36,407 bases of DNA from Thiopontia sp013349825 (GTDB taxonomy: Bacteria; Pseudomonadota; Gammaproteobacteria; GCF-002020875). The notes beneath the pieces were generated by a model, which saw nothing but the letters and a program-made list of their open reading frames with translations, was not told where the DNA came from and did not search any database. How positions within the stretch are numbered: the stretch's first letter is position 1; each line of letters starts with the position of its first letter. Of the stretch, positions 1 through 8,236 are shown one piece after another. The position numbers and the translations under genes were made by a program. The stretch is taken from positions 1 through 36,407 of the forward strand of contig CAXCCG010000014.1 in NCBI GenBank assembly GCA_963981015.1. Reading direction: 5' to 3'.

Positions 1-218
1 TCATGATATGGAAGAACAATATCCACACAGCGAAGTGCTTGAAGCATTTCTATACGTTGCTCAAGCGGAATAACAGGAACATTAGGTTTGTACAATTGGA
101 CAACTTCATCAGAAGCAACACCAACAGCGACCGTATCGCCCAACGTGGCACAATATTCTAACAATGCAAGATGTCCAACATGCAATAAATCAAAAGTACC
201 TACCGTATATACAACCAT
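1..218 (-). CDS. Cytidylyltransferase, glycerol-3-phosphate/ethanolamine-phosphate type (partial, N-terminus only)
   Basis: The start codon (ATG) is at 218 and the gene runs off the left edge, so only about 72 N-terminal residues are present. Residues 7-17 read GTFDLLHVGHL, which contains the HxGH nucleotide-binding motif of the TagD/PCYT-like cytidylyltransferase family. These enzymes join CTP to a phosphorylated alcohol (glycerol-3-phosphate, phosphoethanolamine, phosphocholine) to give a CDP-alcohol and pyrophosphate in the cytoplasm. The RTTT-type substrate loop near the C-terminus that would help to define the substrate lies outside the window. The gene starts 64 bp after the stop of the CDP-alcohol phosphatidyltransferase and in the same direction, so the two are probably co-transcribed and act in sequence. 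The family is clear; the substrate is not. Confidence 0.8.
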   Translation of the reverse strand, partial: MVVYTVGTFDLLHVGHLALLEYCATLGDTVAVGVASDEVVQLYKPNVPVIPLEQRIEMLQALRCVDIVLPYH

Positions 219-282
219 TGTGTTATTTGACTCTTAGATTAAAGTGATTTTCATTATAATTAGCTGCCAGTCTTGCTGTTTT

Positions 283-939
283 CTATAGAAGTTTCCAGCC
301 ATAGATAATCGTTATTACAAGCGTATAAATAGCAAGAGCAATAACATTGATAGGGTTACTGGAAAGTTTTGGTGTTTTGATTTCTGACACATTCAAAGCC
401 GCGAGTCCTAAACCACTAACATAAAGAATAATAGAAAAGGCTCCACCACTAAAAATTCCCTCGAATAAAAATATGAAAACCAATATTATATTGTTGTTAT
501 CAAGAGCCAGCCCTGTGTATTTCGCTCCACCAGCAAGACCGAATACACTAAAATAACTCAACCTTATTGCACTAGCAGCGAGCATTAAAAAAGCGCCTAA
601 TAAAAATATAGGATCAAACTTTCCATAGCTCAATAAAAGAACTGCCGGAACAACACCATAGCTTACAATATCTATTAATACATCAAGTTGCCCACCAAAT
701 GCTCGGTCATTACCTGTCCGTCCTTTCATTCTTCTTGCAATCAACCCATCCGCCCAATCAAAAGCAACAGCCCAGATCATGCCAATCATTGCAGCGGAGT
801 AAACACCCAAAATACTGAAGTAAATCGCTGATATTGTGCAAGCCAGCCCTGCAAGTGAACATAAATTGGGAAGATCTTTCACATAAGAAAGAATGGTAGG
901 CTGTAAGGCTTGAGGTTCTGCGGCGGTGTCTGTAGTCAT
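283..939 (-). CDS. CDP-alcohol phosphatidyltransferase family protein (PssA-like)
   Basis: This 218-residue integral membrane protein has about six hydrophobic segments and the CDP-alcohol phosphotransferase signature: DWADGLIAR, then GGQLDVLID followed by IVSYG. The last part resembles the GVQLDSLADLVSFG stretch of PssA-type phosphatidylserine synthases. Such enzymes transfer a phospho-alcohol between CDP-linked and free acceptors at the membrane, with the aspartates binding metal ions. The spacing between the AR pair and the following glycine is 12 residues, where 8 or 9 is usual, so there is a small insertion in the catalytic loop. The ATG at 939 has an AGGGT ribosome-binding site (944-948). 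It is followed by a cytidylyltransferase gene, suggesting that its CDP-activated head group is made by its neighbour. The product lipid is unknown. Confidence 0.85.
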   Translation of the reverse strand: MTTDTAAEPQALQPTILSYVKDLPNLCSLAGLACTISAIYFSILGVYSAAMIGMIWAVAFDWADGLIARRMKGRTGNDRAFGGQLDVLIDIVSYGVVPAVLLLSYGKFDPIFLLGAFLMLAASAIRLSYFSVFGLAGGAKYTGLALDNNNIILVFIFLFEGIFSGGAFSIILYVSGLGLAALNVSEIKTPKLSSNPINVIALAIYTLVITIIYGWKLL

Positions 940-1360
940 AATGACCCTAAGTGGATGAGACTCTCCGCTAAAATGGAGAGACAGGAATATGAATCATATG
1001 CTCATTCTGTGGTGATCATGTGTTTTTTCTGTGTTGATCATATCAAGTAGCTTGATCTGTCCATACTCCCTAGAAATCAAATATTAGATAATGTGGAAAA
1101 TTGCATGCCTTTCTCAGGAAAGCAGAGTCTCCTTTGAGTCAGGTCCCGCCGTGTGATGACCAGCTTTCACAGTCACACCAGAGGCGGCTCTGGTCGCATT
1201 GCGTGAGTTGAGCACCATCTATCTTAAAGATCGCTCTGAGTCGGAGCAGACATACGCCACTGATCATACCCTACCACTTTGAGAGCTGATTTTATGAATC
1301 GAGCGGTGCGGCAAATAGATGCGCTATTGCTCCAGCGTTAACAACTAGCTACCCTTTTCG
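940..1360. other. Non-coding gap with inverted repeats
   Basis: No convincing gene is visible in these 421 bp. The clearest structure is a perfect 7-bp hairpin at 1177-1194 (ACCAGAG, loop GCGG, CTCTGGT). It is overlapped by a second stem, GTGTGA (1151-1156) with TCACAC (1173-1178). The two stems share bases, so they are mutually exclusive. GACCAG at 1158-1163 could also pair with CTGGTC at 1190-1195. A TGATCAT heptamer occurs twice near 1013-1042. The stretch could be the leader of the lipid genes to the left, a small RNA, or remains of a decayed gene; nothing here decides between these. Confidence 0.4.
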
Positions 1361-4300
1361 TTAAGACAGTGCTTTCCCAAGCTCAAGAATCAAATCCATC
1401 GTTAATTCTTGCAACTGATCAAACTCATCATTGTCGAAGGCATCACAGACAGACTTTGCCTTTGCAGTTAGCTCTGGAAAACCAAAAGATGTTCCACTCC
1501 CTTTTATGGGGTGAGCAATCTCTTTGATCTTTTTCCACTCTTTCTCTGCTAATGCACGCATGAGAAGTCTTTTATTGTTGGTCGCACTCTCATTGAAGAT
1601 GGCGATCAACTCATCGTCCACCTCTTCTTCTGCAGCACCAGAGGGGACCGCTTCATAGGCTGCCCCACCGATTAATCCTTGATGTTCATTTTTCCAGTTT
1701 TGACTCAATATTCTCGCCATCTGCAGGATCTCTTGTCGGTCAAAGGGTTTATGAACATAAAGTACGTCATACCTCAGTGCTTCGTTAATCTGTTCCAGGC
1801 TGGTATTGGAGTATGCGGTTACGATGACGATGTAGATCCTTTTATCCAGTGCACGTAGTGCTTTTGCGGTCTCCAGTCCATCCATCCCCGGTGGCATCTG
1901 CATGTCGATAAAGGCGACCGGAAAAGCTCGGTTCTCCTCAATTGCCTGTTGTGCCAGCTCAACACCCTGTTTGCCTTGGTTGGCAACGGTCACGGAAAAC
2001 TCTTTTACAACAGGCTCCTCATTTTGTTTCTGTACTGTAATCGCTTCTCCCATCACCCCTTCCAGTGCTTGCAAAGCGTCTCCATGGGAGTCTCTGGTGC
2101 GGCCTCCAAGCACTTTCCGGTAGAGCTCCAACATCCTCTCTTCATCATCAATGACCAGTATTGGGCAGAGGCTCTCTTCACCACATTGCGGCTGATCTGA
2201 TTGTGTGGTTTCTGTAGTGTCAGTGCTTTTGTCTAATGTTGTGTGCTCTTGTTTGAGATATTTATTGAGGGTCTGCTGTAGTTCACTCTTGTTAATCGGT
2301 TTTTGCAAGAATTCATCGACCCCTGCTTGGTAAAATTGGTCCCGGTGACGCTGCATTACGTTTGCGGTCAATGCGGCAATGGGGGTTTGGCTCCCCTGCT
2401 CTCTCAATACTCGGGTTGCTTCTAACCCATTCATCACCGGCATTTGCATGTCCATCAAGATCAAATCGAAGTGCTGCTGACTGGCCTTTTCAACGGCCTC
2501 TTGTCCATCACTCGCCAACGTTACGGTAGCCCCCATCGACTTGAGCAATCGGCTCTCCAACAGTTGTAGTTCCGGGGTATCTTCTACAACCAATACTTCA
2601 CCTCTATATTGATGTGATGCTGTCGTGCTTTGAGCCCCTGTCTGTTTTTGATCTTCCGAAGGGGTGTGCAGTTCACTCTCTCGATAGGGTAGTTTTAAGG
2701 TAAATTGAGAGCCTTTTCCCTCCTCACTCACCACTTCTATGGAGCCATCCAGCAGTTCTGCCAATGACCAGGAGATATGTAGCCCTAATCCGGTACCGCC
2801 ATAGCGCCGAGAGATGCTGCTATCGGCCTGTTCAAAAGGTTGGAATAGACGATCCAGCACCTCTGGAGGCATACCAATCCCGCTGTCTTCAACCGAGAAA
2901 TTGAGTAGCTCACCCTCTCTCCAGCAGGTCAGTGTGATGCTACCTTGGTCGGTAAATTTAAATGCGTTACTGAGTAAATTAAGCAGTATTTGACCTATGC
3001 GTACAAAGTCTCCCCAAAGCTGAAATTGGGGGTATTCCTTCTGCTGTATCTCAAAGTGAACTCCAGCATCCTTCGCCTGCAGTGCATACATATCCTTCAA
3101 CTGCTCTAGTAACCCTGTCAGGTCAAACGGGGCAAGGTCAACCTCAAATTTACCGGACTCTATCTTTGACAGGTCCAGGATATCATTGACCAGTGAGAGT
3201 AGTTTATAACTTGCACTCATTACGGTCTGAATATTTTCTTGCTGATTCTGATTGAGTCCACTCTCTGACAGGAGTTCACTATTACCCATGATGATGGTCA
3301 ATGGAGTGCGTAACTCATGACTCATGGACGCCAGAAAATCATCTTTAGCATAATTTGCGTGTTCAGCCTGCTCTTTTGCCTGACGTAGATTGTTTTCAAA
3401 CTCATTTCGCTCGGAAATATCCCGGACAATCGCAACAAAACGAGGGGCACCCTTTTGAGGAGCAATGTACTGTAATGTAACTTCTACAGGGATATCATGA
3501 CCGTCTTTATGACGATGGAGTGTTTCGAATTCATAGGCAAGTCCAGGACATTCAACCAATGGTTTTACCATCTGAGTAAATTGCTCTACAGTAAATTCTG
3601 GCTTGATATCAATTGGAGTCATCTCCAGTAGTTCTTCTCTCTCAAAACCAACTTGAGCAGTCGCGCCATCATTTACATAGATAAAACGATAGTCTTCCGG
3701 ACTGAACATGAATACACAGTCACTGCTCAGATCAAGCGTATGTTTAAAACGTGACAGTTCATCTCGTTGTTTTCTGATTGTCAGTGACCAGAGCGTTGAT
3801 AAGATAAGAAGCACTCCACCTGCGGAGAGCAGCCAGATAAGAATCACTGGAATTTCCCATGGCTTTTCTGGCAGGTATAGCAACTCTTCAATAGCTACTT
3901 TTTGATCCAGGAATCCAAGCTCAGTTAGCGTATCTTGAATATGAATCCAACGATCCCTGTGCATATAACCCAGATTAACCAGCAAAGGCTGGATCATTTC
4001 ACGCATCTGTATCGCTTCATATTGCAGGTGCGCTCTGCTTTTTTCTTGCGAGTTGTATTTCTTCAGGATAAGTTCGACTATCTCCTCACTATGATCCAGG
4101 GCATAGCGCCACCCTTTCAGACTAGCCTCTCGAAACGCAGTGGCCCGTTGAGGGTTAAGAGTGATCTCCTGTTCTGTCGTTGCCAGGATGTCATCATAGA
4201 AATCAATACCATAACGAGTTGGGTGCAGGTAGTGAAAACCTATTCCCTGCTCTTTTAGGAAAAAGCCTTGATTGGTAACATAAGCATTGAAAGCATCTGT

Positions 4301-4822
4301 CTTTCCATCAATTAAATCATTGATCTTGTAGCTACTTTTCTGATGTATAAATTCATTCTCTTTCAGAAATTTCTTGAGCATTGCAAGTATGGGTGCATTT
4401 GTCAGCCCTAAATCTGTCATCACACGTTTATCACGCAAATCAGAAGGGCTTTTAATGCCAGAGTTTTTTGTTACCAATAAAGCCAAAGGGCTGTGTTGTG
4501 TAATAGCAGAGAGCGCGACTACCGGGACCCCTTTACTACGCTCAACAATGAGTTCGCTCCCTGCAACAATATATTCAACTTCACCACTCCTTAATCGCTG
4601 CAGTGGAGATCGGTCACGCGTGTGCTCATGAATGACGACATTCAGCCCTACGTCACGATAGAAACCTTTCTCTAAAGCGGCATAGTACCCGGCAAATTGA
4701 AATTGATGGAGCCACTTTAACTGTAAATTGACTGTAGAAAGTGGTTCAGCAGAAGCTGTCCATTGAACGATAGATAACAGCAGTACCCAGAAATACCTCT
4801 GTATCGTAGGAAAAGTACTCAA
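1361..4822 (-). CDS. Hybrid sensor histidine kinase: NMT1/THI5-like - PAS - HisKA - HATPase - REC - REC - Hpt
   Basis: This 1153-residue membrane kinase begins with a signal peptide (1-25). A periplasmic domain (about 30-310) follows that resembles NMT1/THI5 solute-binding proteins (LKWLHQFQFAGYYAALEKGF). After one membrane segment near 323-346 come a PAS domain (about 355-475), HisKA with SHELRTPL (His near 500), HATPase with the N box NLLSNAFKF and the G box GGTGLGLHIS, REC1 (LILMDMQMP, Asp near 790), REC2 (AFIDMQMP, Asp near 971) and an Hpt domain (HPIKGSG, His near 1103). This is a complete four-step phosphorelay in one chain. REC2 carries an extra stretch of about 30 residues before its second strand, as does the separate receiver at 31710-32291. 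No ATG is available after the upstream stop, so the start is a TTG with GAG nine bases before it. Its ligand and output regulator are unknown. Confidence 0.9.
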   Translation of the reverse strand: MSTFPTIQRYFWVLLLSIVQWTASAEPLSTVNLQLKWLHQFQFAGYYAALEKGFYRDVGLNVVIHEHTRDRSPLQRLRSGEVEYIVAGSELIVERSKGVPVVALSAITQHSPLALLVTKNSGIKSPSDLRDKRVMTDLGLTNAPILAMLKKFLKENEFIHQKSSYKINDLIDGKTDAFNAYVTNQGFFLKEQGIGFHYLHPTRYGIDFYDDILATTEQEITLNPQRATAFREASLKGWRYALDHSEEIVELILKKYNSQEKSRAHLQYEAIQMREMIQPLLVNLGYMHRDRWIHIQDTLTELGFLDQKVAIEELLYLPEKPWEIPVILIWLLSAGGVLLILSTLWSLTIRKQRDELSRFKHTLDLSSDCVFMFSPEDYRFIYVNDGATAQVGFEREELLEMTPIDIKPEFTVEQFTQMVKPLVECPGLAYEFETLHRHKDGHDIPVEVTLQYIAPQKGAPRFVAIVRDISERNEFENNLRQAKEQAEHANYAKDDFLASMSHELRTPLTIIMGNSELLSESGLNQNQQENIQTVMSASYKLLSLVNDILDLSKIESGKFEVDLAPFDLTGLLEQLKDMYALQAKDAGVHFEIQQKEYPQFQLWGDFVRIGQILLNLLSNAFKFTDQGSITLTCWREGELLNFSVEDSGIGMPPEVLDRLFQPFEQADSSISRRYGGTGLGLHISWSLAELLDGSIEVVSEEGKGSQFTLKLPYRESELHTPSEDQKQTGAQSTTASHQYRGEVLVVEDTPELQLLESRLLKSMGATVTLASDGQEAVEKASQQHFDLILMDMQMPVMNGLEATRVLREQGSQTPIAALTANVMQRHRDQFYQAGVDEFLQKPINKSELQQTLNKYLKQEHTTLDKSTDTTETTQSDQPQCGEESLCPILVIDDEERMLELYRKVLGGRTRDSHGDALQALEGVMGEAITVQKQNEEPVVKEFSVTVANQGKQGVELAQQAIEENRAFPVAFIDMQMPPGMDGLETAKALRALDKRIYIVIVTAYSNTSLEQINEALRYDVLYVHKPFDRQEILQMARILSQNWKNEHQGLIGGAAYEAVPSGAAEEEVDDELIAIFNESATNNKRLLMRALAEKEWKKIKEIAHPIKGSGTSFGFPELTAKAKSVCDAFDNDEFDQLQELTMDLILELGKALS

Positions 4823-4920
4823 CTTTTGGTGCTCATCAGTAGACCTTTAGGATTTCAGAAACCAGTACTCCGACAACATTGTTTAAGCGATTCTTAGTTA
4901 TAGATAGAGAGATCAGGAAA

Positions 4921-4937
4921 CCTCTGGTCTACAGAGG
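4921..4937 (-). terminator. Weak hairpin downstream of the DsrC-like gene
   Basis: CCTCTG and CAGAGG form a 6-bp stem around a 5-base loop, 28 bp past the stop codon of the DsrC-like gene. On the minus strand it is followed by TTTCC only. It could end the transcript with low efficiency or protect its 3' end. There is no long T-run. Confidence 0.3.
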
Positions 4938-4964
4938 AGTCTCCCGGCTCGTTACTTCTATCTC

Positions 4965-5336
4965 TTAGTGTTCACCCTTGGTTTTACGAATCCCTGCAAC
5001 ACGGTTGCCCTGCTTTTGGGGGCCACCTTTAGGAAAAAGATCATGCAGATTGCGGTTGTTACCACGCTCTTTCCCCCAGACTTTTGCAAAGTGTTTTATC
5101 ATCTTTCTGACTTCTATCTGGACGCCATGCTCTTCGTAATGGTTACGAAGCAGCCAGATCACATCCCAATGCTCTTGTGTTAACTCCAGCCCCTCTTTTC
5201 TTGCTTGAGCTACCGCAAAGCCTTCGGACCATTGGTCCAGATCCTGAATATAGCCTTCCTGATCGGTCGCAATCTCTTTACCTTCAACTGTCACATATTC
5301 AACCCGAATCGCTGTTGGGTTTGTATTCATGGTCAT
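4965..5336 (-). CDS. DsrC/TusE-family protein lacking all cysteines
   Basis: From the ATG at 5336 (GGAG at 5346-5349, nine bases upstream) this is a 123-residue protein. It has the DsrC/TusE fold signature: GKEIATDQEGYIQDLDQW, then LTQEHWDVIWLLRNHYEEHG and LHDLFPKGGP. DsrC proteins carry trisulfides in sulfur oxidation or sulfate reduction, and TusE relays sulfur for tRNA thiolation. Both use cysteines in the C-terminal arm. Here that arm reads QGNRVAGIRKTKGEH: the inner cysteine position is Asn and the penultimate one is Glu, and the protein has no cysteine at all. It cannot carry sulfur in the known way. Cys-free DsrC-family members have been proposed to be regulatory. It lies directly after narI but behind a strong terminator, so it is linked to nitrate respiration by position but not simply by transcription. 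A longer start at 5366 is possible but has no better ribosome-binding site. Confidence 0.85.
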   Translation of the reverse strand: MTMNTNPTAIRVEYVTVEGKEIATDQEGYIQDLDQWSEGFAVAQARKEGLELTQEHWDVIWLLRNHYEEHGVQIEVRKMIKHFAKVWGKERGNNRNLHDLFPKGGPQKQGNRVAGIRKTKGEH

Positions 5337-5353
5337 TTCAAAAATCTCCGTAT

Positions 5354-5398
5354 AAAAAAGGGCCAACTCAGGAACAGACAGTACCCATGAGTTGGCCC
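5354..5398 (-). terminator. Intrinsic terminator between narI and the DsrC-like gene
   Basis: A perfect 11-bp inverted repeat (GGGCCAACTCA at 5360-5370, TGAGTTGGCCC at 5388-5398) with a 17-base loop is followed on the minus strand by six T residues (5359-5354). This is the strongest intrinsic terminator in the window and it faces nar operon transcription. It ends only five bases before the ribosome-binding site of the DsrC-like gene. That gene must therefore be read by leak-through, by an upstream regulated antiterminating event, or from an RNA processed at the hairpin. Confidence 0.85.
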
Positions 5399-5411
5399 CG
5401 CAACAGAACCT

Positions 5412-6104
5412 TTAATTCATTGTCACATTTTTAACCCGGACAACCTGGTAAGCACGACTCAAATAGGTCAGAGGCACGCTCCAGACATGAACCAGTCGAG
5501 TAAACGGGAAGACCAGGAAAATGGTCATTCCAAAGAACATGTGGATCTTGTAGCTGATTGAAACGCCTGCTATCAGGCTCGGATCAACACTCAGGGTAGC
5601 AATGCTCTTCACATACTCCGCAAGGGCAAGCATGTCACTCACATCACCTGCTGCTGCATGGCTCAATGAGCCCGGAATGGTACTCAAACCGAGGAAGGCG
5701 GTGATCAATAACCAGAGGATCACAAAGTTGTCACGCAAACGGCTGACCGCTTTCACTCTTGCATTGGTCATACGACGCATAAATAACAGCGCTGCACCTA
5801 CTAGTGCCATCCCACCAAACAGTGTGCCGGCATAGATTGCAATATATTGATGCTGTACATCTGTTGCAATCAACTGCCACCAGCTATGTGGTAGCAACAT
5901 ACCTGCTGCATGTCCAAAAAAGATACCCAGAATACCTACGTGAAACAGGTTGCTACTCAGTCTCATTCCCTGATTACTCAGCCACTGACTGGAATCTGCT
6001 TTCCAGGTGTACTGTTCGCGATCAAAGCGAATCCAGCTTCCCAGAATAAACACCGTCCCGGCCAGATATGGATAGGCCCCAAAAATAAAATCATGTATTG
6101 TCAT
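5412..6104 (-). CDS. narI: Respiratory nitrate reductase gamma subunit (cytochrome b)
   Basis: NarI is the di-heme membrane subunit that takes electrons from quinol at the periplasmic side and passes them to NarH. The 230-residue protein matches the usual length and has five hydrophobic segments. The heme ligands are visible: His55 and His65 in NLFHVGILGIFFGH, and His188 and His206 near the C-terminus (KIHMFFGM and RLVHVWSVP), with the same 10- and 18-residue spacings as in E. coli NarI. GSWIRFDREQYTW near the N-terminus is also typical. The ribosome-binding site AAGGAG lies just before the ATG, and the gap to narJ is 11 bp. It is the last of the four structural genes and is followed by a strong terminator. 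Confidence 0.97.
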   Translation of the reverse strand: MTIHDFIFGAYPYLAGTVFILGSWIRFDREQYTWKADSSQWLSNQGMRLSSNLFHVGILGIFFGHAAGMLLPHSWWQLIATDVQHQYIAIYAGTLFGGMALVGAALLFMRRMTNARVKAVSRLRDNFVILWLLITAFLGLSTIPGSLSHAAAGDVSDMLALAEYVKSIATLSVDPSLIAGVSISYKIHMFFGMTIFLVFPFTRLVHVWSVPLTYLSRAYQVVRVKNVTMN

Positions 6105-6115
6105 TATTTACTCCT

Positions 6116-6631
6116 TCAAGCTGCTTTGACCAGTTGACCACGGTTCTCTACCAGTCGAATCAACCTCGCATAGGGGCTGTCGGCCTTTTCCAGGTTATCT
6201 GCAAGAATTGACAGAATTTTCCCAACATCGGCAAGGAAGAAACGGCTCTCATCTTCACCTAAGGTTGAGACATACTCCAGCAATAGCGGCAGATAGTCCG
6301 GTATCTCACCATCCTTGATTTCCAGGCCATTAGCCCGGAAATGTTCACTTAGATCAATCAAGGCTGGGCCACGATCACGATTATCACCATGAATATGGTG
6401 AGTCATGTGAAGATCATGTTCAGGAACCATGTCAAATGTCTGCACATAAATTTGCTGAATCCCTGTCAACTCATGAAGTTGTATCCAACTCATAAATTCG
6501 GACACCACTTCTCGTTCACTCGGTTCCACTTGAGGCTCACTGTCCATCACCTCCCGGATTTCTGATAAATGATTCATCAGATCCGGGGTTGGGTAATCCA
6601 ACAGACGGGCCAATACGGTATACAGTTTCAT
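6116..6631 (-). CDS. narJ: Nitrate reductase molybdenum cofactor assembly chaperone
   Basis: NarJ is a cytoplasmic chaperone that binds the N-terminus of NarG, holds it until the Fe-S cluster and molybdenum cofactor are inserted, and is not part of the final enzyme. The 171-residue protein has the family core: YVQTFDMVPEHDLHMTHH, GDNRDRGPALIDL and PDYLPLLLEY. It is clearly shorter than E. coli NarJ (about 236 residues), ending soon after the core and so lacking the acidic C-terminal tail. Short versions are common outside the enterics. The ATG has AAGGAG upstream, and the gene lies between narH (15-bp gap) and narI (11-bp gap). Confidence 0.95.
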   Translation of the reverse strand: MKLYTVLARLLDYPTPDLMNHLSEIREVMDSEPQVEPSEREVVSEFMSWIQLHELTGIQQIYVQTFDMVPEHDLHMTHHIHGDNRDRGPALIDLSEHFRANGLEIKDGEIPDYLPLLLEYVSTLGEDESRFFLADVGKILSILADNLEKADSPYARLIRLVENRGQLVKAA

Positions 6632-6646
6632 CTTTAACTCTCCTTA

Positions 6647-8209
6647 TCAGGATCTTCTGCTCTTGGGTGGTGCAACAATGGCCATTGGCGTGACAGTCTT
6701 TTTACGAGGAACCGGGAACAGGCTCATCCCCTGTCCAGAATCCTCACCATGGGCACTCGTATTTCCACCTGAGAAGCCATTTTGTCCCTGGAATCCGTAT
6801 GGATCATCAAGACGCAACTCTTCATGCGAAGTCGGTATTACAAAGCGATCTTCATAGTTCGCAATACCCAGATAACGATACATCTCTTCAGCCTGTTCTA
6901 TAGTCAAACCAGCCGTGTCCAGTGCATCCTTGCCATCACCCCCTTCCACTGTTTTCATTCGCTGATGGCTACGCATTGCCAACAGTCTGCGAATCGCGCT
7001 GATGACTGGCGTCTCATCCCCTGCGGTTAACAGGTTGGCGAGGAATTTAGAGGGGAAACGCAGTGAATTCACGGTTGGAATCACTCCGTCAGACTCGGTC
7101 TGCAGGGTACCCTGATCAATTTGACCCTGGACAGGTGACAGCGGAGGTACATACCACATGCTCGGCAGTGTCCGGTATTCCGGATGGATCGGGAAGGCGA
7201 TCTTCCAATCCACAGCCATCTTATAGACTGGAGACTGCTGTGCTGCATCAATCCACGATTGTGGTACACCATCAGCCAACGCCTGACGTACAACTTCAGG
7301 ATCATTCGGATCCATGTAGATGTTCATCTGTTCCTGATAGAGATCCTGTTCTCTGGAAGCCCCGGCCGCATCACTGATCTTGTCCGCATCATAGAGCATC
7401 ACACCCATATAACGGATTCGACCTACACAGGATTCTGCACATGCCGTTGGCATTCCAGATTCCAGTCGAGGATAGCAGAGAATACATTTCTCTGATTTAC
7501 CCGATTCCCAATTGAAGTAGATCTTCTTGTAAGGGCAGGCGCTGACACACATACGCCAGCCACGACAACGATCCTGGTCTACAAGTACCACACCATCCTC
7601 ATCACGCTTGTAGAGCGCACCGGATGGGCAACTGGCAACACAGGCAGGGTTCAGACAGTGGTTACAGAGTCGAGGCAGATACATATGGAAGGTATTCTCA
7701 AATTCCGAATACATCTGCTTCTGAATGCCTTCAAAGTTCTTATCTTTAGAACGTTTAGAAAACTCTCCAGCCAGATCATCTTCCCAGTTGGGTCCCCAGG
7801 TGATCTTGTCCATCTGCTCACCGGTAATCTGCGAGACAGGACGCGCTGTAGGGGCCGCCTCTGAGAGAGGTTTGTTCTGCAGCTTGGGATAGTCATAATC
7901 AAATGGCTCATAATAGTCATCAACTTCCGGCATATCCGGGTTGGCAAAGATATTGAGCAATTTGCTGATTCGACCACCTGACCTCAGCTCCAGTTTGCCC
8001 TCTTTGTTCACCCAACCACCACGCCATTTATCCTGATCTTCCCACATTTTGGGATAACCAACACCCGGTTTGGATTCAACGTTATTGAACCAGGCGTATT
8101 CAACTCCTTTGCGGTTAGTCCAGATGTTTTTGCAAGTTACCGAACAGGTATGACAACCAATACACTTGTCAAGATTCAGTACCATGCCAATTTGTGCACG
8201 TATTTTCAT
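6647..8209 (-). CDS. narH: Respiratory nitrate reductase beta subunit (Fe-S)
   Basis: NarH carries electrons from NarI hemes to NarG through three [4Fe-4S] clusters and one [3Fe-4S] cluster on the cytoplasmic side. At 520 residues it has the usual size. The first cysteine motif, CIGCHTCSVTC, is at residues 16-26, exactly where E. coli NarH has it. CNHCLNPACVASC follows, then CRGWRMCVSACP, where Trp replaces a cysteine as expected for the [3Fe-4S] cluster, and finally CILCYPRLESGMPTACAESC. The C-terminus ends in a basic tail after a Gly/Ser-rich stretch and is the least conserved part. The start has AGGAG eight bases upstream; the gap to narG is 27 bp. Confidence 0.97.
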   Translation of the reverse strand: MKIRAQIGMVLNLDKCIGCHTCSVTCKNIWTNRKGVEYAWFNNVESKPGVGYPKMWEDQDKWRGGWVNKEGKLELRSGGRISKLLNIFANPDMPEVDDYYEPFDYDYPKLQNKPLSEAAPTARPVSQITGEQMDKITWGPNWEDDLAGEFSKRSKDKNFEGIQKQMYSEFENTFHMYLPRLCNHCLNPACVASCPSGALYKRDEDGVVLVDQDRCRGWRMCVSACPYKKIYFNWESGKSEKCILCYPRLESGMPTACAESCVGRIRYMGVMLYDADKISDAAGASREQDLYQEQMNIYMDPNDPEVVRQALADGVPQSWIDAAQQSPVYKMAVDWKIAFPIHPEYRTLPSMWYVPPLSPVQGQIDQGTLQTESDGVIPTVNSLRFPSKFLANLLTAGDETPVISAIRRLLAMRSHQRMKTVEGGDGKDALDTAGLTIEQAEEMYRYLGIANYEDRFVIPTSHEELRLDDPYGFQGQNGFSGGNTSAHGEDSGQGMSLFPVPRKKTVTPMAIVAPPKSRRS

Positions 8210-8236
8210 GTTTATTTCTCCTATGTCCTGACGTGA

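Noticed and set aside
1034..1046. FNR-like TTGAT/ATCAA pair
   Set aside because: The half-sites are perfect but separated by three bases, where FNR needs four, and no suitable promoter lies nearby.
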